Counted from the stretch's first letter, positions 16,068-24,867 are shown. The stretch: 64,000 nucleotides of DNA from Robiginitomaculum sp. (GCA_016763315.1 JAESTZ010000096.1:1-64000), one strand, 5' to 3'. Made by a program: numbers and translations. Notes: generated from the sequence alone by a model not told the origin.

Positions 16068-16958
16068 ATGACATTAGGCGACAAACGCTACCCCGAAATT
16101 AGATACCCGATTATCGGCGGCCATAAAATACGCACGGCTCGGTGGCTTGGTACTGGTGAGGGTAACGTAAAGCCATTGTTGTTTTTCAATGGCATAGGGG
16201 CGAATCTTGAACTAGTAGCTCCGTTGGGAGAGTCGTTTACCAGACGAGATATTGTCACCTTTGATATTCCCGGAGTTGGTCGTTCAAAACCAACTATTTT
16301 ACCATATCGCCCGTGGCAAATGGCCAAGCTTGCACGTAAAGTAATGGATCATTATGGCTATGGTCATATGGACGTGATGGGGGTTAGCTGGGGTGGTGCT
16401 TTGGCGCAGCAATTTGCTTTTCAGTATCAAAAACGGGTTGGGAAACTGGTGTTGGCCGCTACCTCGCCCGGAGTAATTATGGTGCCGGGTAAATTGTCTG
16501 CTTTGTCAAAAATGACCAACCCAAAACGCTATATTGATCCAGATTATATGCGAAAGAACTTTCATACACTTTACGGTGACGAGACCGGAAAGGCTGACAA
16601 GCATATTTTGAATTTAATGCCGCCGCATCCACGAGGTTATCTTTACCAAATGTTGGCATTTTCCGGTTGGTCAAGTTTACCATTTTTGCCTTTTTTGAAA
16701 ATTCCTACTTTGATAATGGCCGGTGATCGCGACAATATAGTTCCTTTGGCCAATGCGAAATTGCTAAAAATGGCTTTGAAGTATCCGCAAATTTATGTGG
16801 TAAAAGGTGGTGGGCATTTGTTTATGGTCTCGAAAGCTCGTGAAATTGTGCCGGTTATGCGTGAGTTTTTTGACGGCCCAGACATGTTAAATCATCCTGA
16901 AGTGTTTCGTGAAGGCTATACGCCACAGCCAGATCATGAAACTCCGGCGGCGGTTTAA
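16068..16958 (+). CDS. phaZ: Intracellular PHA depolymerase-type alpha/beta hydrolase
   Basis: A 296-residue alpha/beta hydrolase. It shows LLFFNGIGANLELV near the start (oxyanion region), the nucleophile elbow GVSWGGALAQQFA, an Asp in AGDRDNIVP and the catalytic His in KGGGHLFM. These phrases match the intracellular medium-chain PHA depolymerase PhaZ of Pseudomonas, which lies beside phaC there as it does here. It would release 3-hydroxyacids from granules. The gene begins 24 bases after phaC, consistent with an operon. A generic esterase role cannot be excluded, but context supports PhaZ. Confidence 0.85.
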   Translation: MTLGDKRYPEIRYPIIGGHKIRTARWLGTGEGNVKPLLFFNGIGANLELVAPLGESFTRRDIVTFDIPGVGRSKPTILPYRPWQMAKLARKVMDHYGYGHMDVMGVSWGGALAQQFAFQYQKRVGKLVLAATSPGVIMVPGKLSALSKMTNPKRYIDPDYMRKNFHTLYGDETGKADKHILNLMPPHPRGYLYQMLAFSGWSSLPFLPFLKIPTLIMAGDRDNIVPLANAKLLKMALKYPQIYVVKGGGHLFMVSKAREIVPVMREFFDGPDMLNHPEVFREGYTPQPDHETPAAV

Positions 16959-16973
16959 TGTTTGGAGGTGTTT

Positions 16974-17420
16974 GTGTCTAATAAGCTTTTAATTTTATTG
17001 CTGGCGGGTGCTCTGTCTTTGCTTGGCTCGACTGGCAAAGCCAATGATGATCAGGAATTATGCGGCTTTTATGGCAATATAGGGCGGAGTATAGCTGAAT
17101 TTATGTTGCCTTTGACTATACAGCAAATGGTGGACATGAATTCTGGCAATAACCCTGCTCTTCAAAAAGAGATGGAAGCAAAAGTAATGACTTATGTAAC
17201 AGCTAATCAGTTAATAGCGGCGGGAAATCTTAAAGAACAAGAGATTACATTTTTTGCCGAGTCGGCTGGGCAAAACGGAGTAATGTTATTGATGGAAGCC
17301 AAAGCAAGATCAAGCACGGAAGTGTACGATATTCTCGAAACTAGGTGCAAGCGGGTTGGCGCACTCAAGCTAATTGAAAACCAGATCGAGGTGGGTAAAC
17401 TAATTCGAGGCGAAAAATAA
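16974..17420 (+). CDS. Small exported helical protein of unknown function
   Basis: A 148-residue protein I do not recognise. It starts MSNKLLILLLAGALSLLG, a signal peptide likely cleaved after GKA; the mature part is mostly helical (Met/Gln/Glu-rich) with two cysteines (LCGFYG and TRCKRV) that may pair. The start is the GTG at 16974 because GGAGG lies six bases ahead; earlier in-frame codons would put acidic residues before the signal. It starts 16 bases after phaZ on the same strand and so may belong to the phaC-phaZ transcript, but an exported protein is not an expected partner of cytosolic granules. Confidence 0.7.
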   Translation: MSNKLLILLLAGALSLLGSTGKANDDQELCGFYGNIGRSIAEFMLPLTIQQMVDMNSGNNPALQKEMEAKVMTYVTANQLIAAGNLKEQEITFFAESAGQNGVMLLMEAKARSSTEVYDILETRCKRVGALKLIENQIEVGKLIRGEK

Positions 17421-17426
17421 GAAACT

Positions 17427-18179
17427 TTAACGCAAATATGACGCGCCATTAACATCAAAAGTCGCACCAGTTGACGAGGCGCAAGCACCTGATAATAAAA
17501 ACGCTGTTAAATCGCCGATTTCGCTTGGTTCTGCAAATCTGCCAATGGGAATTTCGGCGGTTGCTTTTTCTATGACCACTGGATCGGTTGGTGCCATCTC
17601 GGTATTTATCCAGCCCGGAGCAATATTATAAGCGCAAATATTGTCTTTTGCGGTTCCTTTGGCGATGGTTCTGGTCAAAGCAAGCAGTGCGCCTTTTGAA
17701 GCTGCATAAGCAGCAAAGTCCAGATGATCGCCTCTTTGGCCGGCTCTGCTGGCTATATTGACGATCTGGCCGCCACCAATTTTGTTGAAACTGGCAATGG
17801 CGGCTCTACAAGTGTCAGCTGGTGCTTGCAGGTTTACCGCCATTACTTTTGACCAGCAATCTTGCCAGTTAGCATCGGTGTCAGTGAACGATATTTCATC
17901 GGCACAGCCGGCATTATTAACCAAAGCATTCATATTCGGTGAGATTTCCAGTGCCGCTTGCCAAAGGGCTGTTCCTGCACCCGGTTTGGATAAATCCATG
18001 CTGATTGTGCCTAATACGCTATCGCCTAATTCGAAGGTCAGGTCTTGCATCGCCTGCTGGCTTTGGCCGTAATGCAGAAGGAGCTTGGCGCCTTGTGTGG
18101 CACAGGATTTAGCGATAGAAGCACCAAGTCCACGAGAGGCGCCGGTGATTAGTACAACGGTTTTATTTAAGTTCGACAT
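17427..18179 (-). CDS. Short-chain dehydrogenase/reductase
   Basis: A 250-residue classical SDR. Cofactor motif TGASRGLG near residue 13, NNAG at about 90, catalytic Ser in NIASRAG and YAASK for the Tyr/Lys pair; PGWINTEM follows. The basic residue after TGAS suggests NADP preference. Closest general family is 3-oxoacyl-ACP/CoA reductase (FabG-like). Start ATG at 18179 has GGAG nine bases ahead. It is convergent with the phaC-phaZ transcript and may provide (R)-3-hydroxyacyl-CoA from 3-ketoacyl-CoA as PhaB does, but that is inference from position. Confidence 0.85.
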   Translation of the reverse strand: MSNLNKTVVLITGASRGLGASIAKSCATQGAKLLLHYGQSQQAMQDLTFELGDSVLGTISMDLSKPGAGTALWQAALEISPNMNALVNNAGCADEISFTDTDANWQDCWSKVMAVNLQAPADTCRAAIASFNKIGGGQIVNIASRAGQRGDHLDFAAYAASKGALLALTRTIAKGTAKDNICAYNIAPGWINTEMAPTDPVVIEKATAEIPIGRFAEPSEIGDLTAFLLSGACASSTGATFDVNGASYLR

Positions 18180-18263
18180 TATTCACTCCATAGGCTTTCA
18201 CATATGTTGAAATTGGTTATTCTTGGCAACTACAATTTTGGATTACTTTACTGTTTTAAGTAG

Positions 18264-18557
18264 ATGGGTGACAAAAAAGTGTCAGAAGCTGAAGAAAACG
18301 CTGTTGATGAGCAAAAAAATGCCCGTATTTTAGTTCTATTTTTTTATGCGATGGGCGGACAGTTTGCCGGCGCATTAATATTGGCGGTGATTCTAATACT
18401 TGATATTGGCAATTTGCGTACTTTGTTATGGAACTCGGAAATATTGGTGTTGGCTCTAATCATCCTGATTATATTCTTTTCGGTAACATTTGCAGCCATT
18501 GGTTTGGGTTTTGGCGTTTTCAAAGTGTTTGGCAAAATTTCTATCGTTGAGGACTAA
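18264..18557 (+). CDS. Small two-helix inner-membrane protein
   Basis: A 97-residue protein with an acidic N-terminal tail (about 25 residues) and two predicted transmembrane helices near residues 28-50 and 60-85, the second rich in Ile/Val/Phe/Gly. No motif is recognised. The ATG at 18264 lacks a clear ribosome binding site; a GTG at 18279 is an alternative. It lies between a divergent SDR gene and the large acyl-CoA operon. Codon use and hydrophobic pattern make it likely real, but its role is unknown. Confidence 0.6.
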   Translation: MGDKKVSEAEENAVDEQKNARILVLFFYAMGGQFAGALILAVILILDIGNLRTLLWNSEILVLALIILIIFFSVTFAAIGLGFGVFKVFGKISIVED

Positions 18558-18648
18558 TACACCCAAAAGTGATGGCTGTTCATAAACCTGTTGCCCGTTT
18601 GAATATTCTAGGTACAGTGAGAAAAATAAAAGTTGAATAGGGTGAACA

Positions 18649-19416
18649 TTGTCAAAATACATAATTGATTTAACTGGGCGTGTCGCCTTGGTAAATGGTG
18701 CCTCAAGGGGTATTGGCGAGGCTATTGCTTTTGGTTTGGCGAGCGCGGGAGCGCAGGTTATCTGCACTTCGAGAAAACTCGATAGTTGCCAGGCTGTGGT
18801 TGATAAAATAGTTTCAAGCGGCGGGAAAGCCAGTGCTATGGTTTGCCATGCCGGTGAAATGGATTCTATCAAGCAAGTATTGGCAGCTATTGAAAAAGAG
18901 TATGGAAAGCTTGATATTCTGGTCAATAATGGTGCAACCAATCCTTATTTTGGGGCAATGGCGGAAACTCCGGAATGGGCATTTGATAAAACTATCGACG
19001 TAAACCTAAAAGGGCCGTTTTACTTGAGCGCAGGCGCGGTGCCGTTAATGCAAAAAGCTGGCGGCGGTTCGATCATCAATATTGCCTCGATCAACGCTAT
19101 TCAACCCGGACACTGGCAAGGGGTTTATTCGGTTACCAAAGCGGCCATTGTGTCGATGACAAAGGCTTTTGCCAAGGAATATGTCGCTGATAACATCCGC
19201 TGTAACGCGATATTGCCGGGGTTTGTTGATACCAAAATGACTGCTGTGTTCAAACAAGATGAAAAAGCCTTAAACGCAATGCTAAAAGATAATGTGCCTA
19301 TGAACAAAATGGCTGATCCATCGGAAATGGTTGGCGCAGTAATGTACCTGGCTTCTGATGGCTCAAGCTATACTACCGGCTCCGAGATTGTTGTTGACGG
19401 AGGGTATTTGCTTTGA
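18649..19416 (+). CDS. Short-chain dehydrogenase/reductase, first gene of the acyl-CoA operon
   Basis: A 255-residue SDR. VNGASRGIGEAIA (cofactor; Asn replaces the usual Thr), VNNGAT, INIASINA (Ser), YSVTK (Tyr/Lys) and a C-terminal GSEIVVDGGYL typical of gluconate/FabG-like SDRs. Start is TTG 18649 with AGGGTG just upstream. The next gene, an APH-fold kinase, overlaps it. SDR plus kinase plus acyl-CoA dehydrogenase is the arrangement of the Pseudomonas putida levulinate cluster (LvaD/LvaA/LvaC), where the SDR reduces a 4-keto group to 4-hydroxyacyl-CoA. A TTGCCC-16-TACAGT promoter-like pair lies about 60 bases upstream (weak evidence). Confidence 0.85.
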   Translation: MSKYIIDLTGRVALVNGASRGIGEAIAFGLASAGAQVICTSRKLDSCQAVVDKIVSSGGKASAMVCHAGEMDSIKQVLAAIEKEYGKLDILVNNGATNPYFGAMAETPEWAFDKTIDVNLKGPFYLSAGAVPLMQKAGGGSIINIASINAIQPGHWQGVYSVTKAAIVSMTKAFAKEYVADNIRCNAILPGFVDTKMTAVFKQDEKALNAMLKDNVPMNKMADPSEMVGAVMYLASDGSSYTTGSEIVVDGGYLL

Positions 19417-20477
19417 GCGGCGAAAACACAACTATCGACATGCGTTCTGGCGAGGAATTAGATGCTGTCAGAGTTGGTAAATATCTAAGTGGGAAAATTG
19501 ACGGTGTATCTGGTGTGCCAACAATTAGCCAGTTTCCCTCCGGTGCGTCGAATTTGACTTATTTGCTGGAATTTTCTGGGCGAGCATTTGTTTTACGCAG
19601 GCCGCCGCCTGGCTCAAAACCGAAATCTGGCCATGATATGGGGCGGGAATACCGGATTATGAAAGCTTTGGACGGACATTTTCCGGTGCCAAAGTGCCTG
19701 TTATATAGTGAAGATGAAGACGTGGTTGGTGCGCCATTTTATGTTATGGAGCGGGTCGATGGGTTGTTGATACAATCTTCTTTTCCGCCGGAGTTAAAAT
19801 GGGGCGAGCTGCAAGCAAACAAATTAAGTCACAAGTTTTTTGATTTGTTGGTGAAACTACATCAACTGGATATTAAAAAAATAGGTTTAAGCGAATTTGG
19901 TAAGCCGCAGGGTTATGTGAAGCGGCAAATTACCGGTTGGGACAGGCGTTTTGAGCGCGCCAAGACACCTGATGTTGATGGTTTTGAAGATGTGCGAAAA
20001 TGGCTGCTTGATAATATGCCAAAAGAGTCAGGTCGAGCATCTATTCTACATGGTGACTTTCGAATTGATAATATGATTCTTGATCGGGAAAATCCGTTTC
20101 AAGTAAATGCGGTTCTTGATTGGGAAATTTCAGCTTTGGGCGACCCGTTGATGGATTTGGGCAATACCCTTGCTTATTGGACTGAGGCTAATGATCCAAA
20201 AGCAATGCGAGCTTTGGCAAAACAGCCAAGTTGGGCTCCGGGCATGTTTACAAGGCAACAGGCACTTGATCATTATGCGGAAAAGACTGGCTATGACTCG
20301 ACTGGTTTTGTGTTTTATTATGTTTATGGAATTTGGCGGCTGGCAGTAATTATCCAGCAAATTTACTTTCGCTTTTATCACGGACAGACAAAAAACCCGG
20401 CTTTTGCTGATTTTGCAGGGGCTGTTACAGGGCTTGGCAATTATTGCCGTTTGGTTATCGACAGAGACAGGATTTAG
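19413..20477 (+). CDS. APH-fold kinase of the ACAD10/11-LvaA type
   Basis: A 354-residue aminoglycoside-phosphotransferase-fold kinase. Motifs: N-lobe SNLTYLLEFSGRAFVLRRPP, the catalytic loop ILHGDFRIDNMILD (Asp base and Asn for Mg2+), and LDWEISALGDPLMDLG (metal Asp). Phrases such as RRPPPGSK and DWE..LGDPL are those of the kinase domain fused to acyl-CoA dehydrogenase in animal ACAD10/ACAD11 and of bacterial LvaA, which phosphorylates 4-hydroxyacyl-CoA. All catalytic residues appear intact. Start TTG at 19413 overlaps the SDR stop (TTGA), with GGAGGG seven bases upstream. It is followed two bases later by an acyl-CoA dehydrogenase. Substrate is inferred. Confidence 0.88.
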   Translation: MSGENTTIDMRSGEELDAVRVGKYLSGKIDGVSGVPTISQFPSGASNLTYLLEFSGRAFVLRRPPPGSKPKSGHDMGREYRIMKALDGHFPVPKCLLYSEDEDVVGAPFYVMERVDGLLIQSSFPPELKWGELQANKLSHKFFDLLVKLHQLDIKKIGLSEFGKPQGYVKRQITGWDRRFERAKTPDVDGFEDVRKWLLDNMPKESGRASILHGDFRIDNMILDRENPFQVNAVLDWEISALGDPLMDLGNTLAYWTEANDPKAMRALAKQPSWAPGMFTRQQALDHYAEKTGYDSTGFVFYYVYGIWRLAVIIQQIYFRFYHGQTKNPAFADFAGAVTGLGNYCRLVIDRDRI

Positions 20478-20479
20478 AG

Positions 20480-21676
20480 ATGGAAGATTTAGTAGCTTTT
20501 CAAATTGAAACCAGAAATTGGTTGCAAGAGAATTGCCCGCAATCAATGCGTAAACCAATGAGGAGCGAGTTTGACGCTTGTTGGGGTGGGCGTGACTGGG
20601 TGTTCGCAAGCGAGGATCAAAAGCTCTGGTTGCAAAGGATGGGTGCAAAGGGCTGGACTGCTCCTGAATGGCCAAAAGAATACGGTGGCGGCGGTCTAAA
20701 TAAAGAGCAGGCCAAAATATTGAAAGCTGAATTGGCAAAAATAAAAGCTCGTCCGGCATTGCTAAGTTTTGGTGTTTGGATGTTAGGGCCGGCTTTACTG
20801 AAGTTTGGCTCCGAAGAGCAAAAGAAACAGTTTCTGCCGCCGATAGTGCGCGGTGGAATAAGGTGGTGTCAGGGCTATTCAGAACCCGGCGCTGGTTCCG
20901 ATTTGGCCAGTTTGCAAACAAAATGCGAGGACAAAGGTGACCATTACCTGATAAACGGTCAAAAAGTCTGGACTTCTTATGCTGATCAGTCGGACTGGAT
21001 TTTTTGTCTGGTGCGTACAAATCGCGACGCAAAGAAACATTTGGGCATTTCATTTATTTTGTTCGATATGGCTAGCGAAGGCGTAAGCACTAAACCGATC
21101 ACTCTGATCTCCGGCAAGTCGCCATTTTGCGAGACTTTTTTCGATGATGTTAAGGTTCCAAAACAGCAATTGGTTGGCACACTCGATCGCGGTTGGGATA
21201 TTGCTAAATATTTGCTTACCCATGAACGCGAAATGATCGGTGGCTCTAGCGACGGATCAATGGGCGGACGTGGCATCGGGGAAATAGCTGTTTCTGCGTT
21301 GGGGGCGAATGAGAATGGAGAACTGGTTGATAGTGCACTTCGCAGCAAAATAGCCACGGCTGAACTTGATGGTTGGGCGTTTTTATTAACTATGGAACGC
21401 AGCAAGGACGAAGCTAAAGCCGGTCATGGTATTGGAGCTAGGTCTTCAATGTTAAAATATTATGGTACTGAGCTAAATAAGCGGAGGTATGAGCTGATGA
21501 TGGCCTCAAAGGGCTTGTCGGCACTGGAGTGGGAGGGCGAAGCCTCTAATGACGGTCAACTTCCAAGGCAGTGGCTGCGCACCAAGGGCAACTCGATCGA
21601 AGGTGGCACATCAGAGGTGCAGTTAAATATAATTTCCAAGCGAATCCTTGGACTACCTGATCCGAAAGTGAACTGA
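20480..21676 (+). CDS. Acyl-CoA dehydrogenase (1 of 3)
   Basis: A 398-residue FAD-dependent acyl-CoA dehydrogenase family member. N-terminal helical domain (WLQENCPQSMR, GWTAPEWPKEYGGGGL), the flavin/substrate strand CQGYSEPGAGSDLASLQT, KVWTSYADQSDW, and the C-terminal GGTSEVQLNIISKRILGLP. It belongs to the group often annotated as large or pimeloyl/steroid-type acyl-CoA dehydrogenases, commonly working as heteromers with a shorter partner; the next gene encodes such a partner two bases downstream. Start ATG 20480 is preferred over an upstream ATG inside the kinase gene. Expected reaction is alpha,beta-desaturation of an acyl-CoA. Confidence 0.92.
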   Translation: MEDLVAFQIETRNWLQENCPQSMRKPMRSEFDACWGGRDWVFASEDQKLWLQRMGAKGWTAPEWPKEYGGGGLNKEQAKILKAELAKIKARPALLSFGVWMLGPALLKFGSEEQKKQFLPPIVRGGIRWCQGYSEPGAGSDLASLQTKCEDKGDHYLINGQKVWTSYADQSDWIFCLVRTNRDAKKHLGISFILFDMASEGVSTKPITLISGKSPFCETFFDDVKVPKQQLVGTLDRGWDIAKYLLTHEREMIGGSSDGSMGGRGIGEIAVSALGANENGELVDSALRSKIATAELDGWAFLLTMERSKDEAKAGHGIGARSSMLKYYGTELNKRRYELMMASKGLSALEWEGEASNDGQLPRQWLRTKGNSIEGGTSEVQLNIISKRILGLPDPKVN

Positions 21677-21677
21677 T

Positions 21678-22814
21678 ATGGCACTGGTATATACAGAAGA
21701 ACATGAAATGTTGTGTGAAGCGGCAAAAGGTTTTTTGCAAGAAAAGTCACCAGTTACTGAGTTCCGCGCATTGCGTGACAATCAAGACCCTTTGGGGTTT
21801 TCTCGTAAATTGTGGCAGGAAATGGCCGAAATGGGTTGGGCAGGAATCTTAGTCGAAGAGCAATATGGCGGTTTAGATTTTGGTTTTACCGGCGCGGCAT
21901 TGATTTTGGAGGAAATGGGCAGAACGCTTTGTGCTAGTCCGTTTTTATCATCTTCGGTAATCGCTGCAACTGCTTTGCGCTTTGGTTCTGAAACGTTAAA
22001 GGAAAATTGGTTGCCAAGAATTGCTTCTGGCGAGGCGGTGATTGCTCTTGCGCTGGAAGAAGGCGTAAAACATGATCCGCCTGCAACTTCTATGGTCGCA
22101 GAAAAATCAGGAAATGGTTATTGTTTAAATGGCAGTAAAACTTACGTTTTTGATGGTTTGGATGCAGACGGACTTCTGGTTTTGGCGCGAAGTAGTGGTG
22201 AGGCCGGCCAAGAAAATGGCCTATCATTGTTTATGGTTGATGGTGCTGCTAAAGGTTTGTCGTATGGTGCAACCAAATTACTGGACTCGCGTAATTATGC
22301 AGCAGTTTCCTTTGATAATGTAGAGGTGTCCGGTGGTGATTTAATCGGTGAAGAAGGTGCAGGTTTGGCAATGCTGGAGCCAGCCATGAACGCTGGACGG
22401 ATTGGTCTGGCTGCGGAAATGTTTGGCTGCGCCAGTCAATGTTTTGAAACCACAACCGAGTACTTGAAAGAACGCAAGCAATTCGGACAAGTGATCGGTA
22501 GTTTTCAAGGCCTGCAACATCGTAGTGCGCATTTGTACTCCGAGTTAGAATTGGTAAAGTCTGCGGTAATAAAAGCCGGTCAGGATTTTGAGAAAAACCC
22601 GGAACATTCAGGAATGATAGCTTCTTTGGCTAAAGCAAAAGCCGGGGAAGTGGCGGTTTTAGCCGCTAATGAAACCGTACAAATGCTTGGTGGTATTGGT
22701 ATGACTGACGAGTTGGACGCCGGGCTTTATATGAAACGGATACGAGCGGCGCAGGAGTTACTTGGTGATTATGCATTTCATGCCAACAGATTTGCCAAAT
22801 GGAGAGGGTTTTAA
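21678..22814 (+). CDS. Acyl-CoA dehydrogenase (2 of 3), short partner-type
   Basis: A 378-residue acyl-CoA dehydrogenase family protein. It shows WAGILVEEQYGGLDFGF, ILEEMGRTLCASPFL, ERKQFGQVIGSFQGLQHRSA and LGGIGMTDELDAGLYMKR. The middle beta domain is poorly conserved (VIALALEEGVKHDPP in place of the usual TEP.AGSD flavin strand), as in the beta subunits of heteromeric acyl-CoA dehydrogenases such as those of steroid and pimeloyl-CoA pathways. Together with the preceding gene it likely forms an alpha/beta pair. ATG starts one base after the preceding stop, indicating translational coupling. Confidence 0.9.
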   Translation: MALVYTEEHEMLCEAAKGFLQEKSPVTEFRALRDNQDPLGFSRKLWQEMAEMGWAGILVEEQYGGLDFGFTGAALILEEMGRTLCASPFLSSSVIAATALRFGSETLKENWLPRIASGEAVIALALEEGVKHDPPATSMVAEKSGNGYCLNGSKTYVFDGLDADGLLVLARSSGEAGQENGLSLFMVDGAAKGLSYGATKLLDSRNYAAVSFDNVEVSGGDLIGEEGAGLAMLEPAMNAGRIGLAAEMFGCASQCFETTTEYLKERKQFGQVIGSFQGLQHRSAHLYSELELVKSAVIKAGQDFEKNPEHSGMIASLAKAKAGEVAVLAANETVQMLGGIGMTDELDAGLYMKRIRAAQELLGDYAFHANRFAKWRGF

Positions 22815-22816
22815 TT

Positions 22817-24052
22817 ATGGACTTAGGAATTAGCAAAAAGGTCGAGCCTATATTGCAACAGGTTCGCCACATGATCAGAAATGATATCATGCCCTTGGAG
22901 GCAGAATATTTTTCCGAGGTTGGAAAGGCTGCTGGTGGCGAGAGGTTTGCATTTACCGATCGGCAAACAGAAATACTTGAAACCTTAAAAACCAAGGCAA
23001 AAGAACAAGGTTTATGGAATTTCTGGCTAACAGATTCAGATCAAGGTTTTGGCCTTAGCACTGTAGAATACGCATATTTGGCCGAAGAAACCGGTTGGAG
23101 TCATCTGGCTCCAGAGGTGTTTAATTGCGCAGCTCCTGATACCGGCAATATGGAAGTGCTAGAGCGATATGGAACCGAAGAGCAAAAGAAGAAATGGTTA
23201 GAGCCTTTATTAGCAGGCAAAATCCGTTCGGCTTATGTAATGACTGAACCTGATGTTGCTTCGTCTGATGCGACTAATATATCGATGCCGGCGGTGCTAG
23301 AAGATGGTCATTGGGTATTAAACGGTGAGAAGTACTGGGCTTCAGGTGCTGGTGATCCTCGTTGTAAAATTTATATTGTTATGGTCAAAACTGATCCTGA
23401 TGCGTCTCGTCATTCACAACATGCAATGATTTTCGTGCCGTCTGACACTCCGGGGTTAGAGGTAATTCGCCCATTGACTATTTTTGGTGGTGATGATGCT
23501 CCACATGGTCACATGCACTTGAAATTTACTGATGTTAAAGTGCCCGAAGAAAATATGATCCTTGGCCGTGGCAGAGGGTTTGAAGTGGCGCAAGGCCGTT
23601 TGGGGCCGGGACGTATTCATCACTGTATGCGAGCAATCGGGCAGTCAGAAAGGGCGTTAGAGCAATTATGCAAACGCTCGGTTTCTAGAGAGGCCTTCGG
23701 ACGACCTTTGGCAAAATTAGGTGCCAATTACGACATTATTGCCAAGTGCCGCATTGATATAGAGGCTGCCAGATTGTTATGCTTAAAAGCTGCGTGGATG
23801 ATGGATACGCAAGGAGTGAAAGCGGCGCAGACCTATATTTCGATGATTAAGGTGATGGCTCCAAATGTAGCGTTGGATGTGGTTGACGAAGCTATCCAGA
23901 TGCATGGCGGATTGGGGGTTTCGCAAGATACACCATTGGCTAATATGTGGACGGCGCTTCGCACTTTGCGTTTCGCCGATGGACCAGATGCGGTTCACCG
24001 GATGCAAGTGGCACGAACCGAGTTGCGAAATTACGTAAATACGAAAGTGTGA
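22817..24052 (+). CDS. Acyl-CoA dehydrogenase (3 of 3), ACAD10/11-like
   Basis: A 411-residue acyl-CoA dehydrogenase whose phrases match the dehydrogenase domain of ACAD10/ACAD11 and LvaC: RYGTEEQKKKWLEPLLAGKIRSAY, MTEPDVASSDATNI, LNGEKYWASGAGDPRCKI, GGDDAPHGHMHLKFTDVKVP, LGPGRIHHCMRAIGQ, REAFGRPLAKLG, HGGLGVSQDTPLA. In the lva and ACAD11 systems this protein eliminates phosphate from 4-phosphoacyl-CoA to give an enoyl-CoA. Start ATG 22817 has GAGAGGG eight bases upstream; an ATG at 22799 inside the previous gene is less likely. The kinase three genes upstream would be its partner. Confidence 0.92.
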   Translation: MDLGISKKVEPILQQVRHMIRNDIMPLEAEYFSEVGKAAGGERFAFTDRQTEILETLKTKAKEQGLWNFWLTDSDQGFGLSTVEYAYLAEETGWSHLAPEVFNCAAPDTGNMEVLERYGTEEQKKKWLEPLLAGKIRSAYVMTEPDVASSDATNISMPAVLEDGHWVLNGEKYWASGAGDPRCKIYIVMVKTDPDASRHSQHAMIFVPSDTPGLEVIRPLTIFGGDDAPHGHMHLKFTDVKVPEENMILGRGRGFEVAQGRLGPGRIHHCMRAIGQSERALEQLCKRSVSREAFGRPLAKLGANYDIIAKCRIDIEAARLLCLKAAWMMDTQGVKAAQTYISMIKVMAPNVALDVVDEAIQMHGGLGVSQDTPLANMWTALRTLRFADGPDAVHRMQVARTELRNYVNTKV

Positions 24053-24056
24053 TTAC

Positions 24057-24851
24057 ATGAAGTATTTGGATAATCTATTTGATATAAAAGGAAAAACTTC
24101 TCTCATTACAGGTGGTGCTAGTGGTATTGGTTTAATGGCGACTCGGGCATTGGCCGAAGCCGGCTGCAAGGTATTGATTGCGTCGCGAAAGGGCGAAGTT
24201 TGTCAGCAGGCTGCGAGCGATGTAAACGCTGAAATCGGCGAGGATCGGGTGATTGGTATGGCTGGTGATTTATCATCTGAGGCCGGTGTTGCTGAACTGG
24301 TGGAGAAAATTTATACGCACACAGATCATCTGGATATTTTGATGAATAATGCCGGTGCCACATGGGGGGCGCCTATGGGTGAGTTTCCGTGGTCAGCATG
24401 GGATAAAATCAACGCAATTAATGTTAGTGGAGTATTCGCGTTAACCCAGAGTTTATTACCATTGTTACGCAAGAATGCTAGCGCCGAAGATCCGGCAAGA
24501 ATTGTAAACCTTGGCTCGTATGTCGGCACCAGAGCGGTCGGTAATGGCGCTTATTCTTATGCTGCATCTAAGGCGGCTGTTCATCATTTAACCAAAATTC
24601 TGGCAAATGAGTTTGGTGCGTTGCACATTACTGTTAATGCTTTGGCTCCCGGGCCGTTTCCATCAAAAATGATGGCCTTTGTTACCGAGAACGAAGAGCT
24701 AGCAGAAATTATGCGCGGCGAAGTACCACTTGGTAGATTAGGTCGTGCTGAAGATGTAGCCGGTGCGATGATATTTTTATGTTCAAAAGCCGGTAGCTAC
24801 GTTTCGGGGGCAATTCTGCCGCTTGATGGTGGTATGGCGGCGAAACCTTAA
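24057..24851 (+). CDS. Short-chain dehydrogenase/reductase, RhlG-like
   Basis: A 264-residue SDR with TGGASGIGLMATRALAEAG, LMNNAGATWG, VNLGSYVGT, YSYAASKAAVHHLTKILA and GAILPLDGG. The pattern LFDIKGKTSLITGGASGIG and NNAGATWGAP recalls the RhlG/3-oxoacyl reductase group and mammalian-type 2,4-dienoyl/oxoacyl reductases. It starts four bases after the ACAD11-like gene. Likely roles in the operon are reduction of a 3- or 4-ketoacyl-CoA; the two SDRs and the later HSD-type enzyme suggest several oxidation levels at different carbons are handled. Confidence 0.88.
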   Translation: MKYLDNLFDIKGKTSLITGGASGIGLMATRALAEAGCKVLIASRKGEVCQQAASDVNAEIGEDRVIGMAGDLSSEAGVAELVEKIYTHTDHLDILMNNAGATWGAPMGEFPWSAWDKINAINVSGVFALTQSLLPLLRKNASAEDPARIVNLGSYVGTRAVGNGAYSYAASKAAVHHLTKILANEFGALHITVNALAPGPFPSKMMAFVTENEELAEIMRGEVPLGRLGRAEDVAGAMIFLCSKAGSYVSGAILPLDGGMAAKP

Positions 24852-24867
24852 ATCAGGAGAGAAATAA

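Noticed and set aside
20130-21053. 307-codon minus-strand open frame
   Set aside because: It lies antisense to the kinase and acyl-CoA dehydrogenase genes, which are clearly coding, and its translation has no domain features.
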